From contig JAUXWZ010000055.1 in assembly GCA_030684835.1 (NCBI GenBank), positions 34,140 through 98,139 on the forward strand: 64,000 bases of DNA. The letters are read 5' to 3'. Position numbers and translations under genes: made by a program. Positions 9,704 through 18,335 of this stretch are shown one piece after another (within the stretch, counting starts at the first letter, position 1; each line of letters begins with the position of its first letter). The notes below the pieces were generated by a model. The model saw only the letters and a program-made list of their open reading frames with translations. It searched no databases and was not told where the DNA came from. The stretch is from Beijerinckiaceae bacterium (GTDB lineage Bacteria > Pseudomonadota > Alphaproteobacteria > Rhizobiales > Beijerinckiaceae).

Positions 9704-11788
9704 TCACGCCTTGCGCAGCCAGACCTTGTTGTCGTGGAAAGCTGCGCCGCCGTAGGGCGCGGGCGAATCCGCGCCGGTGAGCGTGTTGATGCCCTTGCCG
9801 TCCTCAAAGGCGTCGTTCGGCCAGACGCCTTCGGAAATCAGCACCCCGGGCCGCACGCCTTCGAAAAGTTTCGCGTGCAGGCGCACTTGCCCGCGCGTGT
9901 TGCCAAGGATCACCTTGTCCCCGTCCGATACATCGAGCGTCGCCGCGTCGTGCGGATGAACGAGGACGCAAGGACGGCCTTCGCGCGCGCGCGAGGAGGC
10001 TGTCTCGTTAAACGTCGAATTGAGAAACGAACGCGCCGGCGATGTGGCTAGCCGGAAGGGATGCGCCTCGTCTGCTTCTTCGATGACGGACCAATGGTCC
10101 GGCCATTCGGGCATGTCGCGCCAGAGAGGCGAGAGCGCCCCGCGAAATGCGATCTCGTTCCAGCGCGCCTTGAAGCGAAATTTCTTGTCCGGCCACGCGA
10201 AACCATTCACGTAATGAGCTTCATCGAAATCCACCTGCACATCGCGCCAGTTCATGCTGGCGAGCTCGTCGAAAGTGCCCCAGCCGATCTCACGCAACGT
10301 GGCGTCGATCAATTCGCGCGGCGTCTTTGTAAAGCCGGGATGTTGCGCCCCGACGCGGCGCGCCAGTTCGCAAATAACTTCGTGATTGCTGCGGCATTCG
10401 CCCGGCGCTTCGACAAGCTTTTGCCCAAGCTCAACATACGAATGGCCGCCGCCTGTATAGACGTCGTCGTGTTCGAGGAACATCGTGGCGGGCAGAATGA
10501 TATCAGCCATGCGGGCCGTTTCGGTCATGAATTGCTCATGCACGACTACGAACAAGTCCTCGCGCGCAAAGCCTTCGCGCACTTTCGTCTGGTCTGGCGC
10601 CACCGACATCGGATTGGTGTTCTGGATCAGCATCGCCTTCACGGCTGGTCCACCCTGCAGCGCTGCCGCATCGCCCGTGAGAATGGAGCCGACCTGGCTT
10701 TGGTCCAGCGCGCGGGTAGAGGCGTCAACGACGTCGGAGCCGTCGATCATGGGCTGGCGCCATTTGTAAATAGCGCCATTATTATGAAACGCGCCACCGC
10801 CTTCGTATCGCCAGGCGCCGGTGACGGCGGCGATGCACGACGCCGCATGCATGTTCACGGAGCCGTTGCGCTGGCGCGAAAAACCATAGCCCAGACGAAA
10901 GAACGTGCGCTTGCGCTCGCCGATGAGATGGGCAAACGCTTCGATCTGTTCGACGGAGAGCCCCGTGATTTTTGCGGCCCATTCCGGCGTGCGCGTTTGC
11001 AAATGCGCTTGCAGTCCTTGCGGATCATCAGTGTAGCGGTCAAGATAATCCCAATCCGCAAGGCCATCTCGGAACAGCACGTGCATGACCGCGCAGGCGA
11101 GCGCGCCGTCCGTGCCGGGCCGCAGGCAGAGCGCCATGTCCGCCTGTTTCATCGTGTCGTTGTCGTAGATGTCGATGACGACGATTTTCGCGCCGCGCTC
11201 TTTTCGAGCGCGCATCGCGTGAGTCATCACGTTGACCTGCGTGGCCACCGCGTTCGTGCCCCAGATTACGACGCAATCTGCTTTCGCCATTTCGCGCGGA
11301 TCGGGCCCGGCCATGCGGCCTGTCCCGGCTAGAAAGCCGGGCCACGCAAGGTTGATGCAAATCGTGCCGTTGTGGCGGGAATATTTTTTGGCGTGTGCGA
11401 GTCGATTGACGCCATCGCGCATCACCTTGCCCATGGTGCCTGCGTAATAATTCAGCCAGACGCTTTGCGCGCCAAAGTCGCGCTCTGCTGCAAGAAAGCG
11501 CCGCGCGATCTCGTCAAAGGCTTCGTCCCACGTGATGCGCTCAAACGCGCCTGAACCCTTCGCCCCGCTGCGGCGCAGGGGATAAAGCAGGCGGTCTGGA
11601 TGATAGAGACGCTCGGCGTAACGCGCCACTTTCGCGCAGACGACGCCCGCCGTGTAGGTCTGGTCTTTTGCGCCGTAAACGCGCCCAATGGTCTTGCCGT
11701 CGATCACTTCGACGTCGAGTGCGCAGGCGGATGGGCAATCGTGCGGGCAGACGGACGGCTTGCGTTCGATTGTGGGCGGCGCGTTCAT
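9704..11788 (-). CDS. Molybdopterin-dependent oxidoreductase with N-terminal [4Fe-4S] domain
   Basis: A 694-residue member of the DMSO reductase superfamily. Residues 14-51 carry the cluster motif CPHDCPSAC followed by a fourth Cys in GVVCAKV. Later parts match the molybdopterin-binding domains: VVIWGTNAVATQ, IVVIDIYDNDT, LIQNTNPMSVAPDQ, and a C-terminal dinucleotide-binding domain with GDKVILGNTRGQV. There is no Tat or Sec signal, so it should be cytoplasmic. The substrate is unknown; the fold resembles the thiosulfate/formate/BSO-type enzymes. GGAG precedes the ATG at 11788. The gene is 32 bases downstream of ccdA, which suggests a shared operon with the thiol-redox pair. Confidence 0.88.
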   Translation of the reverse strand: MNAPPTIERKPSVCPHDCPSACALDVEVIDGKTIGRVYGAKDQTYTAGVVCAKVARYAERLYHPDRLLYPLRRSGAKGSGAFERITWDEAFDEIARRFLAAERDFGAQSVWLNYYAGTMGKVMRDGVNRLAHAKKYSRHNGTICINLAWPGFLAGTGRMAGPDPREMAKADCVVIWGTNAVATQVNVMTHAMRARKERGAKIVVIDIYDNDTMKQADMALCLRPGTDGALACAVMHVLFRDGLADWDYLDRYTDDPQGLQAHLQTRTPEWAAKITGLSVEQIEAFAHLIGERKRTFFRLGYGFSRQRNGSVNMHAASCIAAVTGAWRYEGGGAFHNNGAIYKWRQPMIDGSDVVDASTRALDQSQVGSILTGDAAALQGGPAVKAMLIQNTNPMSVAPDQTKVREGFAREDLFVVVHEQFMTETARMADIILPATMFLEHDDVYTGGGHSYVELGQKLVEAPGECRSNHEVICELARRVGAQHPGFTKTPRELIDATLREIGWGTFDELASMNWRDVQVDFDEAHYVNGFAWPDKKFRFKARWNEIAFRGALSPLWRDMPEWPDHWSVIEEADEAHPFRLATSPARSFLNSTFNETASSRAREGRPCVLVHPHDAATLDVSDGDKVILGNTRGQVRLHAKLFEGVRPGVLISEGVWPNDAFEDGKGINTLTGADSPAPYGGAAFHDNKVWLRKA

Positions 11789-11820
11789 CGACGTCTCCAG
11801 AGCGGACGCCTCCAGTCATA

Positions 11821-12537
11821 TCAGAAGCGCGTCGTCAGATCGATCAGCCATGCGGGCGCGGCCTGCGTCAGCACGGTCTCAATTATCTTGTCGAGCCCGG
11901 TGAGGATTGCGACGCCGACGAGAACGAGCAGCGCGCCCATGATCGCCTTGCCCGCCTTGCCGCCGGTCATCAGCTTGCCGCGCCAGCGCATAATCGTTTC
12001 GCGCGATGCGAAGCCCAAAAGCAGCAAGGGCAGGGCCGCGCCGACGCCAAAGGCGAGCATGGTGAGCGACACTTGGCCAAGGTTTTCGCCGCGCGCCGCC
12101 AGAAGCGACGCGGCGCCAAGTGTGGGGCCAACACAGGGCGTCCATACGGCGCCGAGCAGCAGCCCGACGCCAAACTGGCCGCTCAGGCCCGAGGTCGAGA
12201 AATTACCAAACCTGTGTTCGGTCCAGTTCGCGGCGGGGCCCGCGGCTGCCGCCAGGCGCACCTGCATCGCGGGAACCAGCAGCACCGCGCCAATCACGAT
12301 CATCAACACAGCTGCGGCGATGCGGAACACATCCGCGTCGAGCCCCAGCGCGAAGCCGAACAGGGCGATGAAAATGCCAATGGCCGTGAATGAAATCGCA
12401 AGGCCAGCCGCCAGCGCCGCAGGGCCCATCCTGTGCTCGCCCGTGGCCGCTGCCAGCACCATTGGCACAAGCGGCAGCACACACGGCGAAAGCAGCGACA
12501 GGACGCCAGCGAGAAACGCTAAACCGATGGCAGCCAT
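11821..12537 (-). CDS. ccdA: CcdA-type thiol-disulfide transmembrane protein
   Basis: CcdA/DsbD-beta proteins carry electrons from cytoplasmic thioredoxin across the inner membrane to periplasmic thiol proteins. The 238-residue protein has six hydrophobic helices and the two essential cysteines in LSPCVLPLVP (residue 18) and WTPCVGPTLG (about 132), one in each half. The thioredoxin-like gene ends 14 bases upstream, so the two form a transporter-acceptor pair. Usual targets are cytochrome c maturation or other exported thiol proteins; which one applies here is not shown. Confidence 0.92.
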   Translation of the reverse strand: MAAIGLAFLAGVLSLLSPCVLPLVPMVLAAATGEHRMGPAALAAGLAISFTAIGIFIALFGFALGLDADVFRIAAAVLMIVIGAVLLVPAMQVRLAAAAGPAANWTEHRFGNFSTSGLSGQFGVGLLLGAVWTPCVGPTLGAASLLAARGENLGQVSLTMLAFGVGAALPLLLLGFASRETIMRWRGKLMTGGKAGKAIMGALLVLVGVAILTGLDKIIETVLTQAAPAWLIDLTTRF

Positions 12538-12551
12538 GCGTTATGACCTGC

Positions 12552-12950
12552 TCAGAGTGCGAGACGCATCAGATCTTCGATCGCCTTTGGGTCGGTGATG
12601 CCGACGGCCCGCCCAGTCTCTTTCGCGCCCTTGAACGTGATGAGCGTGGACTGGCGTGTGACGCGCAGCGCCTTTAGCTCGTTCTTCTGGTTGTCGAAGT
12701 CGAGGCTGAAAACTTCCAGGTCCTTGAACTCGGACTTCTTCAGAAGCCCTTTGATAATCGGCTCCTGCCTCTTGCACGTCGGGCACCAGGGCGCGGTGAC
12801 ATCAATGAAAATCGACTTGCCTTCGGCCTTGGCCTTTTCAAACGCCTTCATTTCGAAGGGCCAGGCCTCCTGGGCGGACGCGGGCGAAAATAGTGCTGCG
12901 GCGCCAAGAGCGACAGCGGCTGCAATAAATGAACGGCGATTGATCGACAT
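12552..12950 (-). CDS. Exported thioredoxin-fold protein, probable partner of CcdA
   Basis: A 132-residue protein with an N-terminal signal containing a twin-arginine-like NRRSFIAAAVALGAAAL and cleavage near PASAQ. A compact thioredoxin domain follows, with active site APWCPTCKRQ and the cis-proline loop region TRQSTLITF. WCPTC at this position is typical of DsbD-gamma/thioredoxin_7 proteins, which take electrons from the membrane partner encoded just downstream. GGAGGG lies a few bases before the ATG. It is the first gene of the leftward group leading to ccdA and the molybdoenzyme. Confidence 0.88.
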   Translation of the reverse strand: MSINRRSFIAAAVALGAAALFSPASAQEAWPFEMKAFEKAKAEGKSIFIDVTAPWCPTCKRQEPIIKGLLKKSEFKDLEVFSLDFDNQKNELKALRVTRQSTLITFKGAKETGRAVGITDPKAIEDLMRLAL

Positions 12951-13027
12951 GGCAAAAACCCTCCGGGCAATGACGCACAGAGGGTTACCATGTAAAGCCT
13001 TCGTCTTGCAGTCACAGACGCGTCAAA

Positions 13028-13053
13028 CGAGGCTCAACATAATTTGAGCCTCG
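13028..13053 (-). terminator. Hairpin terminator downstream of ndk
   Basis: A perfect 10-base-pair inverted repeat (CGAGGCTCAA / TTGAGCCTCG) with a 6-base loop starts 11 bases after the ndk stop. On the minus strand it is followed by only three T residues, so it is a weak intrinsic terminator, separating ndk from the thioredoxin-ccdA group. Confidence 0.7.
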
Positions 13054-13064
13054 CCGATGTAACG

Positions 13065-13487
13065 TTATCCGACTATCTCATTTCCGGCGAACCACTGAGC
13101 GATTTCCACCGCCGCCGTCTCCGGCGCGTCCGAGCCGTGGACCGAGTTTTCGCCGACCGACAGGGCAAAATCCTTGCGGATCGTGCCGGCGTCGGCGTTG
13201 GCGGGGTTCGTCGCGCCCATGATGTCACGATACTTCTTGATGGCGCCTTCGCCTTCCAGAACCTGCACGACCACCGGTCCGGCGGTCATCGTCTCGACCA
13301 GTTCGCCGAAGAAGGGGCGCTCACGATGCACGCCGTAGAAGGTCTCGGCCTGTTCGCGGGTCATCTGGACGCGCTTTTGGGCGATGATGCGAAGACCTGC
13401 TTGCTCGATCTTGGCGTTAACGGCGCCGGTCAGATTGCGGCGGGTCGCGTCGGGCTTGATAATGGAAAACGTGCGTTCGAGCGCCAT
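13065..13487 (-). CDS. ndk: Nucleoside diphosphate kinase
   Basis: Transfers the gamma phosphate of ATP to nucleoside diphosphates through a phosphohistidine. The 140-residue protein is exactly family length. It begins [19 protein letters not shown] and carries the catalytic histidine in [16 protein letters not shown] (about residue 117). The frame is open to 13550, but the start at 13487 is the only one that fits the conserved N-terminus. It is divergent from oxyR, with about 145 bases between the two starts. Confidence 0.97.
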   Translation of the reverse strand: MALERTFSIIKPDATRRNLTGAVNAKIEQAGLRIIAQKRVQMTREQAETFYGVHRERPFFGELVETMTAGPVVVQVLEGEGAIKKYRDIMGATNPANADAGTIRKDFALSVGENSVHGSDAPETAAVEIAQWFAGNEIVG

Positions 13488-13632
13488 GGCGTTGGACCTG
13501 CGTATGGATTGAGGAGCGCGGCTTATAGCGGGGCCTTCCGCGCCGCACAAGGTACGCCCGGCGCATCCCCGACATTGTTATCGCCTATGCCGGATGGTAT
13601 TCTGATTGTCTGCAGCGATTGGAATCTTCCGC

Positions 13633-14550
13633 ATGAACCTCCGTGATCTCCAATATGTCGTCGCAGTCGCGGATCAAGCCCATTTTGGACACGCGGCGCA
13701 GGCATGCAACGTCAGCCAACCGACTCTCTCTGGGCAAATCGCCAAGCTGGAGCTGGAACTGGGTATCGAGATATTCGGCCGGGTTGGGCGCACGATCCGC
13801 CCAACCGAGGCGGGTGAGCAGATCATCGCCCATGCCCGCCGCGCCATTGCCGCGGCGCAGGACATTGTGGACGCCGCCCGCGCGAACCGCGATCCGTTGA
13901 GCGGGCGCCTCCGCCTCGGCATTATCCCCACAATCGCGCCTTATCTCATGCCGTATGTTTTGCCGCTGACGGCGGAGAAGCTGCCGAACGCGCCACTTGT
14001 TCTGGTGGAGGACACGACCGGTAATATCGTGCCGCAAGTCATCGAGGGTAAACTGGACGCTGCAATCCTGGCGACCAATGAAGATGCGCCGGAGCTGGTG
14101 TCGATTGATCTTTACGACGAGCCATTCTTCGTTGCGATGCCTGCTAACCATCCGATGGTGGCGCAAAAGGAAATCAGGGTTGAGGACATCGATCCCAAGA
14201 CGCTTCTGCTGCTGACAGATGGGCACTGCCTGCGCGAGCAGGCGCTGGAATTATGCAGCCATCCGCAGGTGGGTGGCGGCATGATGGCGGACATGCGCGC
14301 AACGAGTCTCGAAACGTTGCTTCATCTGACTGCCGCAGGGCAGGGCGTCACGCTGTTGCCGCAACTCGCCATTGAGTGCGGCCGCGCCGATACGGACCGA
14401 CTCGCTACGCGACCACTGGCGGGGGACCATGCCTTTCGGCGGGTGCGCCTTGTGCATCGCAGGCGCAGTCCCCGCACCAAGGCGTTGATCGAGCTAGCGC
14501 GAATTATTCGCATGTCGTTGCCGGCTGGGGTGCGCAGCCTTAAGGGGTAA
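13633..14550 (+). CDS. oxyR: Hydrogen peroxide-sensing LysR-type regulator OxyR
   Basis: A 305-residue LysR-family activator. An N-terminal winged helix-turn-helix (about 1-60, with HFGHAAQACNVSQPTLSGQI) is followed by a substrate-binding-like domain. Both peroxide-sensing cysteines are present in TDGHCLREQALELC and fall at residues 199 and 208, the same numbers as in Escherichia coli OxyR. This makes the assignment much firmer than for a generic LysR protein. The ATG at 13633 gives the family N-terminus MNLRDLQYVVAVADQAHFG. A near-perfect OxyR box lies 9 bases after the stop, in front of rubrerythrin. Confidence 0.95.
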   Translation: MNLRDLQYVVAVADQAHFGHAAQACNVSQPTLSGQIAKLELELGIEIFGRVGRTIRPTEAGEQIIAHARRAIAAAQDIVDAARANRDPLSGRLRLGIIPTIAPYLMPYVLPLTAEKLPNAPLVLVEDTTGNIVPQVIEGKLDAAILATNEDAPELVSIDLYDEPFFVAMPANHPMVAQKEIRVEDIDPKTLLLLTDGHCLREQALELCSHPQVGGGMMADMRATSLETLLHLTAAGQGVTLLPQLAIECGRADTDRLATRPLAGDHAFRRVRLVHRRRSPRTKALIELARIIRMSLPAGVRSLKG

Positions 14551-14558
14551 GCTACGCG

Positions 14559-14595
14559 ATAGGCCTGCTCTATCATTGTCATTGGTGCAGCCTAT
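14559..14595. promoter_or_regulatory. OxyR tetramer binding site upstream of rubrerythrin
   Basis: The sequence reads ATAG-N7-CTAT-N7-ATTG-N7-CTAT. The known OxyR motif is four such tetranucleotides spaced by exactly 7 bases. Fifteen of sixteen defining bases match and every spacing is exact. It lies between oxyR and the rubrerythrin gene, about 170 bases before the latter's ATG, which fits direct activation of rubrerythrin by OxyR. Confidence 0.85.
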
Positions 14596-14764
14596 CAAGG
14601 CTCGCGCGGCTGCCTAGAATTAGAACAAATATAAGGTTGGCGTCGGTCCGCGCGTTGACAAAGCACGCGCGCGAACCTTCATCGGTCATGGTCGACGCGG
14701 CACGTGCCTGATGCATGTTTCGCAGTCGCGGATCGATCTCAAGAAGTCGTTCAGGAGGTGAGCT

Positions 14765-15181
14765 ATGGCTCTCAAGGGCAGCAAGACCGAAGACAACCTC
14801 AAGGCCGCGTTCGCGGGCGAATCCCAGGCGAACCGCCGTTATCTGTATTTCGCACAGAAGGCAGACGTTGAAGGCTACAACGATGTCGCCTCCGTGTTCC
14901 GCTCCACCGCCGAAGGCGAGACGGGCCACGCGCACGGCCATCTCGAGTATCTCGAGGAATGCGGCGATCCCGCCACCGGCCTGCCGATGGGCAAGACCGA
15001 CCTCAACCTTAAGGCTTCTATCGCTGGCGAGACGCATGAGTACACCGACATGTACCCCGGCATGGCTCGCTCGGCCCGCGAAGAGGGCTTTGAGGAAATC
15101 GCCGACTGGTTCGAGACCCTCGCCAAGGCCGAGCGTTCGCACGCTGGCCGCTTCCAGCGCGCTCTGGACGAAATGAAGTAA
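14765..15181 (+). CDS. Rubrerythrin (short form without rubredoxin domain)
   Basis: A 138-residue di-iron protein. Rubrerythrins reduce hydrogen peroxide to water. The four-helix bundle shows the iron-ligand pattern: GESQANRRY early, then [16 protein letters not shown] with ExxH, and [10 protein letters not shown] with a second ExxH near the C-terminus. The usual C-terminal rubredoxin domain with its two CxxC motifs is absent, so electrons must come from another protein. The Fe-S protein encoded next is a candidate donor. AGGAGGT precedes the ATG. Regulation by OxyR is likely from the upstream box, and an intrinsic terminator follows the gene. Confidence 0.93.
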   Translation: MALKGSKTEDNLKAAFAGESQANRRYLYFAQKADVEGYNDVASVFRSTAEGETGHAHGHLEYLEECGDPATGLPMGKTDLNLKASIAGETHEYTDMYPGMARSAREEGFEEIADWFETLAKAERSHAGRFQRALDEMK

Positions 15182-15198
15182 GACTTCGCACGCTTATC

Positions 15199-15234
15199 GG
15201 CCGGCGTGAGGATGATCCCGCGCCGGCCTTTTTT
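15199..15234 (+). terminator. Intrinsic terminator after rubrerythrin
   Basis: An 8-base-pair GC-rich stem (GGCCGGCG / CGCCGGCC) with a 14-base loop is followed by six T residues. It lies 18 bases after the stop codon. It would partly separate rubrerythrin from the downstream Fe-S protein gene, giving more rubrerythrin than its partners. Confidence 0.85.
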
Positions 15235-15272
15235 ATCCTGCGCACAAAAAGCTTCAGACAGTGAGGGCGGCA

Positions 15273-16619
15273 ATGAGAGAGGGCAGTCTTGAAGCGCCAA
15301 CCCGGCATCCGCTGGATTGGCAGAACCCCGACTTTTACGACGATGCGAAGCTCGACGCGGAATTGCGCCGCGTGTTCGACATCTGCCACGGGTGCAGGCG
15401 CTGCTTCAATCTTTGCGATTCATTCCCGCAATTGTTTGACCTCATCGACGAGTCCAAGACGGGCGAACTCGACTCGGTGTCGAGTGACGGTTTCAAGCCC
15501 ATCGTGGACGCCTGCACGCTCTGCGACATGTGCTTCATGACGAAGTGCCCCTACGTGCCGCCGCATGAATTTAATCTCGATTTCCCGCATTTGATGCTGC
15601 GCTATCGCGCCGCGGAGGCAAAGAAGAACGAGACTTCCTTCGTCGACACGCAGCTCGCGCAGACTGACCGCAACGCCAAGATCGCTGCGCCGCTTGCGCC
15701 GATCGCCAACTGGGCGACGCGAACATCCAGCAAATTTACGCGCGGCCTGCTTGAGAAAGTGGCCGACATTGATGCGCGCGCCGAACTGCCGACCTATGCA
15801 AGCTCGCCGCTGACAAGTCAGGCCAGGGCGACGACGCCGGAAATTAATCGCGAGGCGCCGGGCTTTGGCCGCAAGGCCGTGATCTACGCCACGTGTTTCA
15901 ACAATTATAACGATCCTGATGTAGGCCTCGCCGCGCGCGCCGTGCTGGCGAAAAACGGCGTCGAGACCGAGGTTGTTCACCCCCATTGTTGCGGCATGCC
16001 GATGCTGGAGCAGGGCAAGATCGCGGAAGTCGCGAAGTCGGCCAAGATTGTCGCTGACGCGCTCGTGCCGTGGATCGAAAAAGGCTACGACGTCATCGCG
16101 CTCGTGCCGTCGTGCTCACTGATGATGAAGTTCGAGTGGCCACTGATCGTTACCGACGACGCCAACGTGAAAAAGCTGGCGCAGAACACGTTCGACATCA
16201 GCGAATACATTGTCGATATCGCGAAGAAGAACGGCCTAGCGCCCGGCCTGTCGCCGGTGCCCGGCGGCGTGACGCTGCATATCGCATGTCACTCTCGCGC
16301 GCAGAACATGGGCCAGAAAGCCACGGAAATGCTGAAGCTTCTGCCCGAAGCCGATGTGCAGGTGATCGAGCGGTGCTCGGGCCACGGCGGCGCGTGGGGC
16401 TTCAAGAAGGGCAATTTTGACATCGCGTTGAAGGTCGGCAAGCCCGTCGCGCGAACCACCGCGCAGGGCGGCAAGGCGTATGTCACATCCGAATGTCCGC
16501 TCGCCGGCGTTCATATCGGGCAGGGCGTTGCGGCGCTGGGCGGCGACCAGCCAAAGCCTGCCGTCGTGAAGCATCCGATTCAGATCTTCGCGCGTAGTTA
16601 CGGCATCAATCCTGAGTGA
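15273..16619 (+). CDS. Heterodisulfide reductase-related/GlpC-like Fe-S protein
   Basis: A 448-residue protein with two N-terminal [4Fe-4S] motifs, CHGCRRCFNLC (about residue 38) and CTLCDMCFMTKCP (about 82). They are followed by two cysteine-rich domains of the CCG type: HPHCCGMPM and ACHSRAQNMG...RCSGHGGAWGF. This is the architecture of GlpC and HdrD-type electron-transfer subunits. Genes of this kind next to rubrerythrin and DUF3501 recur in proteobacteria, so it may feed electrons to rubrerythrin, though that is inferred from context. The start at 15273 has GAGGG six bases upstream; a GTG at 15261 is the alternative. Confidence 0.9.
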   Translation: MREGSLEAPTRHPLDWQNPDFYDDAKLDAELRRVFDICHGCRRCFNLCDSFPQLFDLIDESKTGELDSVSSDGFKPIVDACTLCDMCFMTKCPYVPPHEFNLDFPHLMLRYRAAEAKKNETSFVDTQLAQTDRNAKIAAPLAPIANWATRTSSKFTRGLLEKVADIDARAELPTYASSPLTSQARATTPEINREAPGFGRKAVIYATCFNNYNDPDVGLAARAVLAKNGVETEVVHPHCCGMPMLEQGKIAEVAKSAKIVADALVPWIEKGYDVIALVPSCSLMMKFEWPLIVTDDANVKKLAQNTFDISEYIVDIAKKNGLAPGLSPVPGGVTLHIACHSRAQNMGQKATEMLKLLPEADVQVIERCSGHGGAWGFKKGNFDIALKVGKPVARTTAQGGKAYVTSECPLAGVHIGQGVAALGGDQPKPAVVKHPIQIFARSYGINPE

Positions 16620-16660
16620 AGGCGCTAGCGTCTTCACGTCATTCAAGCCCGGGAAACACG

Positions 16661-17254
16661 ATGATGGCCAACAAGCACCAGATCACAGCAGCCGACATCC
16701 TGCCGCTCCCTGAATACGTTAAGGGGCGTGCGGAGACGCGCAAGAAAATGGCGGCGATCAAGCGCGACCGCCGTGTGGACGTTGGCTCGCACGTGACGTT
16801 TTACTTTGAAAACTACGACACGATGTGGATGCAGGTTCAGGAGATGCTCTACATCGAGAAGGGCGGCGACGAGCAGGTTGTCGAGGAATTGAAGGCGTAC
16901 AATCCGCTTGTGCCGCAGGGCCAGGAGCTTTGCGCAACTTTCATGATCGAGATCGACGACCCCGAGCGCCGCAAGCGCATCCTTGGCCGTCTCGGCGGCA
17001 TCGAGGAGACAGCGTTCATGACAGTGAACGGTGAGAAAGTCATGGGGACCGCTGAAGAAGATCAGGACCGCACAACGGCGGAAGGCAAGGCTTCTTCCGT
17101 TCAGTTCGTGCATTTCAAGTTCACGCCGGCGCAGATCGAGGCTTTCAAAAAGCCTGGCGCGCAGGCGGTTGTTGGTTTCTCACATCCCAATTATTCGCAC
17201 ATGTCGGTGCTGCCGGAAAACGTCCGCGCCGCGCTTGCCGCTGATTTCGACTAG
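16661..17254 (+). CDS. DUF3501 family protein
   Basis: A 197-residue soluble protein of a conserved family without known biochemical function. It starts ITAADILPLPEYVKGRAETRKKM, the family opening, and contains the core FYFENYDTMWMQVQEML and a C-terminal VVGFSHPNYSH segment. It follows the Fe-S protein by 41 bases and completes the rubrerythrin/Fe-S/DUF3501 set that travels together in proteobacteria, which points to peroxide defence. Two adjacent ATGs (16661 and 16664) could start it; GGGAA precedes both. Confidence 0.88.
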   Translation: MMANKHQITAADILPLPEYVKGRAETRKKMAAIKRDRRVDVGSHVTFYFENYDTMWMQVQEMLYIEKGGDEQVVEELKAYNPLVPQGQELCATFMIEIDDPERRKRILGRLGGIEETAFMTVNGEKVMGTAEEDQDRTTAEGKASSVQFVHFKFTPAQIEAFKKPGAQAVVGFSHPNYSHMSVLPENVRAALAADFD

Positions 17255-17292
17255 TTAGAATCCTGTCTCTGCGTCGTATGTTTTGGGCCCCT

Positions 17293-18228
17293 TCATCGTT
17301 TCGATGGCGGGCCCCGACTGTTTGCGCCATGCGCAAGGCCCGCCGCAAAGGCGAAGAACGAATACGCGAGGATGCCGGCAAGCGCCGCGCCTGACCAGAC
17401 AATGCGCGGGTCCGTCAATTCCAGCGCAAAAATGACGACCGGCCCCAGCGCGCGCAACACTTGCGCTGTGAGCGGCTTCGTCATTGATATGCCGACCTGA
17501 AGCGCATATAGCGGCAGCGCAATCAAAGGCGTAGCAAGGGCCGCGAGCCAAAGCCAGCCTTGCGCGTCCGCCACGCCTGTTGGCCGCGCGCCGGACAGCA
17601 CGACAGTAAACGCAATGACGGAGATGAGCAGATAGCGCGCGCCTGTCACCGCGTTGGCGCCGATGCCGTGCTCGTTGAGCCGCTTGGCCAGAAGGTGGCT
17701 TAACGTGATCGAAACGCCGCTCACCGTGAGCGCGGCCAATCCGGTCGCCGCGTTGGCGAGGGAATAGTCGAGCCGCCCGGACTCGCCGTAAAGGACGACG
17801 CCGCCCAGAAAAGCCATTGCAAGCGCAAGGCCTGCGTAACAGAGGTTTTCAAGCCGGCCGCGTCGCTCGGCTCCGGCTAGCGTGGCGCCAATCATCGCCA
17901 GAGCGACGACTGTGAGCGGCCCAAAGCCGCTATGAAGCGCGTTCAGCACCGAGGGCTGCACGAACTTCAGGCCGAAGAAGTAGGACGTCCAGGCCAGCGC
18001 CGTCGTCAAATTCATCGCCAGCACGAGAGCCCCGAATTTGCGCAGCTTACGTAGGCCCGCTCGATCCCGCCAAAGCGCGATCCCGCCGAAAATAAGCGCC
18101 ATCAGCGGAAAGGTCGCCAGGATAACGGCGAAGACATCCACGCTGCGAAAGACCTGCGAGAGGTAAACGTCGCGCAGCGCCTGCGACAGCACAAACGCGC
18201 CGATCAGAATGGGTCCCAAGTGAGTCAT
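17293..18228 (-). CDS. EamA/DMT-superfamily transporter
   Basis: A 311-residue inner membrane protein with about ten hydrophobic helices in two repeated halves, the drug/metabolite transporter layout. Recognisable segments include LNALHSGFGPLTVVALAMIG at the end of the first half and QVLRALGPVVIFALEL in the second. The substrate is unknown. GGGAGGA lies just before the ATG at 18228. It is convergent with DUF3501 and divergent from the ABC-F gene. Confidence 0.82.
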   Translation of the reverse strand: MTHLGPILIGAFVLSQALRDVYLSQVFRSVDVFAVILATFPLMALIFGGIALWRDRAGLRKLRKFGALVLAMNLTTALAWTSYFFGLKFVQPSVLNALHSGFGPLTVVALAMIGATLAGAERRGRLENLCYAGLALAMAFLGGVVLYGESGRLDYSLANAATGLAALTVSGVSITLSHLLAKRLNEHGIGANAVTGARYLLISVIAFTVVLSGARPTGVADAQGWLWLAALATPLIALPLYALQVGISMTKPLTAQVLRALGPVVIFALELTDPRIVWSGAALAGILAYSFFAFAAGLAHGANSRGPPSKR

Positions 18229-18335
18229 GCGTCCTCCCGCGCTAATGGCTAAAGGGCCCGGCGGGGACGCGCCACCCGAAACCGATGGCGCGGGCGCCTC
18301 TTGCGTTCGCTGCCGTCTGCAGCCACAAGGACTGC

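Noticed and set aside
10061..11332. Long antisense open frame (423 codons) opposite the molybdopterin oxidoreductase gene
   Set aside because: It mirrors the real gene, has no family resemblance and is a usual by-product of high-GC codon bias. The same applies to the other long antisense frames over glgP (50798-51937 and 51998-53143), ppk, aspS (62069-63268) and the ThDP gene.
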